From an uncultured Bariatricus sp. (GTDB lineage: Bacteria; Bacillota; Clostridia; Lachnospirales; Lachnospiraceae), in NCBI GenBank assembly GCA_934307065.1, contig CAKRCD010000003.1:1-64000 (forward strand): DNA of 64,000 nt, read 5' to 3'. This document shows positions 60,728 through 64,000 of this stretch, piece by piece. The first letter of the stretch is position 1. The number at the start of each line of letters is the position of its first letter. The notes under the pieces are model-generated. The model was not told the DNA's origin. It worked only from the letters and a program-made list of their open reading frames with translations, and did not search any database. The position numbers were made by a program, and so were the translations under genes.

Positions 60728-62236
60728 TTATAACTCCTCGATTCTCCTGAGCACATCACTTATGCCCTCTATAATATCCTGCGCCAATACGCTGTATGCG
60801 CCCTTGCTTTCTCTGGCTGTATCTCCACCAAGCCCATGTAAATAAACACCAAGAGCTGCTGCCTCATATGGGGCTGTCCCTTGTGCCATAATTCCGGTAA
60901 TGACCCCGGCAAGCACATCTCCTGCACCTGCTTTTGCCATAGCTGCATTTCCCGATATGTTCATGTAGATTTGCTTATTCGCTCCTGTAACCAGAGTCCG
61001 GCTGTCCTTCAGTGCGGTATAAACATCGTATTTCTCTACAAAATTTTTTAAAATTTCTTTACGGTTTTCTTTTATCTGTGCAACACTGTTTCCGCTTATC
61101 CGCTCCATTTCTTTCATATGCGGTGTGAAAATATATACGGCCTTTTTCTCCATTCGTTCTTCTTCTGTGAAATCAGACCAGATGTTCAGTCCATCCGCGT
61201 CCAGTACACACGGTTTCTCATTCTGTTTCCATACAAGCTTCACAAGCTTTTCCGATATTTGGCTTCTTCCAATCCCGCTTCCCATACAGACTACATCCGC
61301 CCAGTCTAGTAATGACTGTAATTCACCAAACGGTTCTTCCGCTTCACTTTGATAGGTGGTCAGAACTGCCTCCGGCAATAACTGCTGAAGAATCTGGCGG
61401 TTGGACTCATCTGTATAAATCCGCACCAGTCCTGCTCCGGTCACATAGGCTGCTTTTGCCGCAAGATATGCTGCACCTGACATACCCTTGCTTCCCGCAA
61501 TTACCAGTACTTTTCCATAAGTTCCTTTGTTCGAATCCGGCCTGCGTTTTGGCATGTATGTTTTCAAATCGCCCTGTTCAAAGTGATAATATACATCCGA
61601 GGACTGTTCCAGCTCCGGATTCCAGATTCCGATAGGGCGGACCGTCAATTTTCCCGTATAATCCGCACCCGGATGATAAAGCTGACCTGCTTTGGCATAC
61701 GCAAACGTAACCGTCAAATCTGCCCGGAAAGCACATCCAAGTATTGCTCCTGTGTCTGCTGAAATACCGGACGCAATATCCACTGCTACTTTATACCCCT
61801 GATACTGATTCATCCGTTCAATCACATTCGCATATCTGCCTTCAATCCTTCTGCAAAGTCCGATTCCAAACACTGCATCTATAATGACATCGTATTCCTT
61901 TTCAGGCAGTTCCGTCACAATTGGAACCCCTATTTTCTGCAAAATTTTCATCTGCGTCTCTGTTTCATGGCTGCGCGACTCCGGTTTCCCTACAAATGCT
62001 GTCTCAACAAAAACGCCTTCTTCGTACAGTATCCTCGCAACCGCAAAACCATCTCCGCCATTATTTCCAGAACCGCACACAACTAGTGCCGTATGAGCAT
62101 CCGGCATTTCCTGCTTTATCATTTCCACACATTGCTGTGCAGCCCGTTCCATCAGTACCAGCGACGGAATTCCAATCTGCTGAATCATACGGCTGTCTGA
62201 CGCTTTCATCTGGTCTGCATTCAGAACATATTTCAT
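60728..62236 (-). CDS. nnr: Bifunctional NAD(P)H-hydrate epimerase/dehydratase
   Basis: Repairs hydrated NAD(P)H. 502 residues with two domains: YjeF_N epimerase (about 1-215; CGSGNNGGDGFAVARIL near 54-70, DAVFGIGL near 119) and ADP-dependent dehydratase of ribokinase fold (about 225-500; AGSKGMSGAAYLAAKAA and NAAMAKAGAGDVLAGVI). The ATG at 62236 follows GGAGAGATTGGA. The gene is coupled to alr downstream and follows rex. Confidence 0.95.
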   Translation of the reverse strand: MKYVLNADQMKASDSRMIQQIGIPSLVLMERAAQQCVEMIKQEMPDAHTALVVCGSGNNGGDGFAVARILYEEGVFVETAFVGKPESRSHETETQMKILQKIGVPIVTELPEKEYDVIIDAVFGIGLCRRIEGRYANVIERMNQYQGYKVAVDIASGISADTGAILGCAFRADLTVTFAYAKAGQLYHPGADYTGKLTVRPIGIWNPELEQSSDVYYHFEQGDLKTYMPKRRPDSNKGTYGKVLVIAGSKGMSGAAYLAAKAAYVTGAGLVRIYTDESNRQILQQLLPEAVLTTYQSEAEEPFGELQSLLDWADVVCMGSGIGRSQISEKLVKLVWKQNEKPCVLDADGLNIWSDFTEEERMEKKAVYIFTPHMKEMERISGNSVAQIKENRKEILKNFVEKYDVYTALKDSRTLVTGANKQIYMNISGNAAMAKAGAGDVLAGVITGIMAQGTAPYEAAALGVYLHGLGGDTARESKGAYSVLAQDIIEGISDVLRRIEEL

Positions 62237-62284
62237 TCCAATCTCTCCTTATAAATCTGCTTCAGCACTATATAAACGTAAAAC

Positions 62285-62313
62285 GACGTGCAGGAACATT
62301 TCCCCCACACGTC
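62285..62313 (-). terminator. Probable terminator of rex
   Basis: Outer arms GACGTG / CACGTC with an inner GGAA/TTCC pair; followed on the minus strand by GTTTTAC. It lies just past the rex stop. The stem has bulges, so efficiency is uncertain. Confidence 0.55.
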
Positions 62314-62323
62314 ATCATTTTCC

Positions 62324-62971
62324 CTATTCTTTATGATGTTCCTCGTTATATCTTGCCAGGTTATACGATAAACGCATCAGGCTTTCCGATATATGAACAT
62401 TCTCAACAATAACGTCTTCCGGTAAATTCAAATCGGTATGTGCAAAGTTCAGAATTGCCTTCACTCCATGCTTTGCAAGAATTGCTGCCAGTTCTACTGC
62501 AGCAGCCTTCGGGATGGTAAGCACTCCAATCTCTGCCGGATGTTCTACCAGAAAATTCTCCAGTTCTTCGATAGGCTGTACCGGAATGCCACGGACACTC
62601 GTTCCAATCACTTCCGGGTCATGATCAAACATTCCCGTCAGAACAAATCCACGTTTTTCAAAAGCCGCATAATTGGCAAGTGCCTTTCCCAGATTTCCCG
62701 AACCTACGATTATCATACTGTGGGCGACATCTATTCCAAGAATCTTTCCAATCTCACCATGTAAATATTTTACATTATATCCGTAACCCTGCTGTCCGAA
62801 TCCGCCAAAGTTATTCAAATCCTGACGAATCTGTGACGCAGTCACTTTCATCCTTTTACTTAACTCATTAGATGAAATACGCTCTACCCCATTCTCCAAC
62901 AATTCCCCCAAATAGCGATAGTAGCGCGGAAGCCTTCTAATGACGGCCTGCGATATTTGTCTCTCTCTCAC
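62324..62971 (-). CDS. rex: Redox-sensing transcriptional repressor Rex
   Basis: Senses the NADH/NAD+ ratio and represses fermentation genes when NADH is low. 215 residues: winged helix (1-80; AVIRRLPRYYRYLGEL, then VTASQIRQDLNNFGGFGQQG) and Rossmann domain with GSGNLGKALANY (about 90-101). I place the start at GTG 62971 because AAAGGTGG lies 8 bp before it; the GTG at 62983 is inside that site. A consensus promoter is at 63005-63033. No perfect Rex palindrome was seen in front of it. Confidence 0.94.
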   Translation of the reverse strand: MRERQISQAVIRRLPRYYRYLGELLENGVERISSNELSKRMKVTASQIRQDLNNFGGFGQQGYGYNVKYLHGEIGKILGIDVAHSMIIVGSGNLGKALANYAAFEKRGFVLTGMFDHDPEVIGTSVRGIPVQPIEELENFLVEHPAEIGVLTIPKAAAVELAAILAKHGVKAILNFAHTDLNLPEDVIVENVHISESLMRLSYNLARYNEEHHKE

Positions 62972-63004
62972 TGTGTTATCCACCTTTAAAACCGTTTTTC
63001 CCTT

Positions 63005-63033
63005 ATTATAGTAAGTTCAAATAAAAATGTCAA
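63005..63033 (-). promoter_or_regulatory. Consensus sigma-A promoter of rex
   Basis: On the minus strand a perfect TTGACA (63028-63033), 17 bp, and a perfect TATAAT (63005-63010), about 34 bp before the start codon. Confidence 0.85.
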
Positions 63034-63042
63034 ACTTAATAG

Positions 63043-63070
63043 TTGTTTTTTACCCTGTTTTCGATATAAT
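63043..63070 (+). promoter_or_regulatory. Possible promoter of the ABC-F gene
   Basis: TATAAT at 63065-63070 with TTGTTT at 63043-63048, 16 bp apart, divergent from the rex promoter. The -35 is poor. Confidence 0.45.
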
Positions 63071-63110
63071 TATTAATTGACTGAAACACTCACAAGGAGG
63101 GAAATAATAC

Positions 63111-64000
63111 ATGATACTTGCATGTCACAATATCAGCAAATCTTTCGGCGAACAGACTATTGTACATGAGGGTTCTTTTCATATAGAGGAGCACGAAAAA
63201 GCAGCATTGGTGGGTATCAACGGGGCAGGAAAATCTACCATCATGAAAATGATTATGGGCGAACTTCCGTTAGACGGAGGCAGTGTCGTTCTGGCAAAAG
63301 GGAAAACCATCGGTTATCTCGCCCAGCATCAGGATTTATCCCATGGAAACTCTATTTATGAAGAAGTGAAATCCGCCAAGGCAGATGTCATTGCCATGGA
63401 AGCACAAATCCGCCAGATTGAAGAAGAATTAAGTTCTTTATCCGGGACTGCACTGGAAGAACGCCTGAATACTTATCATCGTCTGACTGCTGCTTTCGAG
63501 CGTGCAGACGGCTATACCTATAAAAGTGAAATTACCGGAGTTCTGAAGGGACTTGGGTTTACCGAAGAAGAATTTACAAAATGTGTAGACGATTTATCCG
63601 GGGGACAGAAAACACGTGTTTCTCTTGGCAAACTTCTGCTTACAAAACCGGACATTCTGCTTCTGGATGAACCTACCAACCATTTGGACATGAGTTCTAT
63701 TTCATGGCTGGAAACCTATCTGCTCAACTATTCCGGAGCTGTCCTTATCGTTTCCCATGACCGTTACTTTTTGAACCGGGTAGTATCAAAGGTCATTGAA
63801 ATCGAGCAGGGGCATATTATGACTTATGACGGAAATTACACTGCTTATGCACAGAAAAAACAGCAGCTCCGTGATGCCCGATTAAAAGAATATTTAAACC
63901 AGCAGCGGGAAATCAAGCATCAGGAGGCGGTTATTGAGAAATTAAAATCCTTCAACCGGGAGAAATCCATCCGCCGTGCCGAAAGCCGGGAAAAGATGTT
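63111..64000 (+). CDS. ABC-F family ATPase, N-terminal part (runs off window end)
   Basis: 296 codons are in the window and the frame is still open. First ATPase domain: P-loop GINGAGKST at 35-43, signature LSGGQKTRVSLGKLL near 163-177, Walker B ILLLDEPTNHLD, and H-loop VSHDRYF. It continues into the charged inter-domain linker (RLKEYLNQQREIKHQEAVIE). There are no membrane segments. ABC-F proteins act on the ribosome (translation factor or antibiotic target protection). It looks like the common YdiF-type housekeeping member, but the subtype needs the second half. The ATG follows AAGGAGGGAAATAATAC. Confidence 0.93.
   Translation, partial: MILACHNISKSFGEQTIVHEGSFHIEEHEKAALVGINGAGKSTIMKMIMGELPLDGGSVVLAKGKTIGYLAQHQDLSHGNSIYEEVKSAKADVIAMEAQIRQIEEELSSLSGTALEERLNTYHRLTAAFERADGYTYKSEITGVLKGLGFTEEEFTKCVDDLSGGQKTRVSLGKLLLTKPDILLLDEPTNHLDMSSISWLETYLLNYSGAVLIVSHDRYFLNRVVSKVIEIEQGHIMTYDGNYTAYAQKKQQLRDARLKEYLNQQREIKHQEAVIEKLKSFNREKSIRRAESREKM

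Noticed and set aside
63005..63070. Rex operator between rex and the ABC-F gene
   Set aside because: I could not find a TTGTTAA-N4-TTAACAA-like palindrome; AT-rich partial matches are not enough.
1..64000. CRISPR array, prophage, integron or insertion sequence
   Set aside because: No regularly spaced repeats, no transposase, integrase or phage structural genes were seen on either strand.

Overview
The window reads as a chromosomal segment of a low-GC, spore-forming, anaerobic gut Firmicute of the Lachnospiraceae type (Blautia/Dorea/Mediterraneibacter neighbourhood). This placement is inferred. The supports are a spo0A gene, strong AGGAGG ribosome sites, a sodium-pumping decarboxylase operon, an electron-bifurcating Nfn-type pair, a split B12-dependent methionine synthase, and gene products that resemble those of gut clostridia. 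Almost every gene lies on the minus strand. I see no rRNA, tRNA, CRISPR array, prophage or insertion sequence.

Layout. 1-3048: rpmB (cut by the window edge), cmk, a HI0933/BaiN-family flavoprotein and an RpiR-type regulator. 3175-8459: a five-gene operon for a biotin-dependent, Na+-translocating carboxyltransferase/decarboxylase, with 12S-like, OadG-like, biotin carrier, OadB and 5S-like subunits. 8683-10674: a 2-isopropylmalate synthase fused to a C-terminal AraC-type DNA-binding domain. 10845-19399: Na/phosphate symporter, two D,D-carboxypeptidases, scpAB, a metallophosphoesterase and an AAA/PD-(D/E)XK protein. 19646-28826: an accessory-like stretch with a small XRE repressor and twin operators, a lipoprotein behind a leader hairpin, an overlapping trio (acyltransferase, XRE-AbrB regulator, methyltransferase), GNATs, a MATE pump, an MNT/HEPN toxin-antitoxin pair, and an AdhR-like regulator divergent from an alcohol dehydrogenase. 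28844-36702: rpsU, alaS, a 46-residue membrane protein and the methionine/folate operon metF - metH activation domain - metH. 36805-42239: glgA, spo0A and a two-component system. 42348-46965: a YbaK C-terminal remnant, an SDR resembling 12-alpha-hydroxysteroid dehydrogenase with a divergent MocR regulator, and a flotillin. 47082-62971: rlmH, dCMP deaminase, HAD phosphatase, nfnAB, a zinc-ribbon/TPR protein, ftsK, tepA, metY, yebC, a CBS protein, mazF, alr, nnr and rex. 63111-64000: the start of an ABC-F ATPase on the plus strand.

How the genes fit together. Several units serve anaerobic energy and redox balance: the Na+ pump operon, NfnAB, Rex and the aldehyde-responsive alcohol dehydrogenase. 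Methionine supply is represented by metF/metH and metY. Cell envelope and chromosome work is represented by the D,D-carboxypeptidases, alr, scpAB, ftsK and spo0A.

The most unusual single object is the isopropylmalate synthase-AraC fusion. It would place a leucine-pathway enzyme, with its leucine-sensing domain, and a transcription factor in one polypeptide. Other points worth checking are the combined 12S/5S/Na+-pump operon, the XRE-AbrB regulator embedded in an overlapping operon, the leader hairpin of the lipoprotein gene, the AdhR-type circuit, mazF without a visible mazE, and the steroid-dehydrogenase-like SDR.
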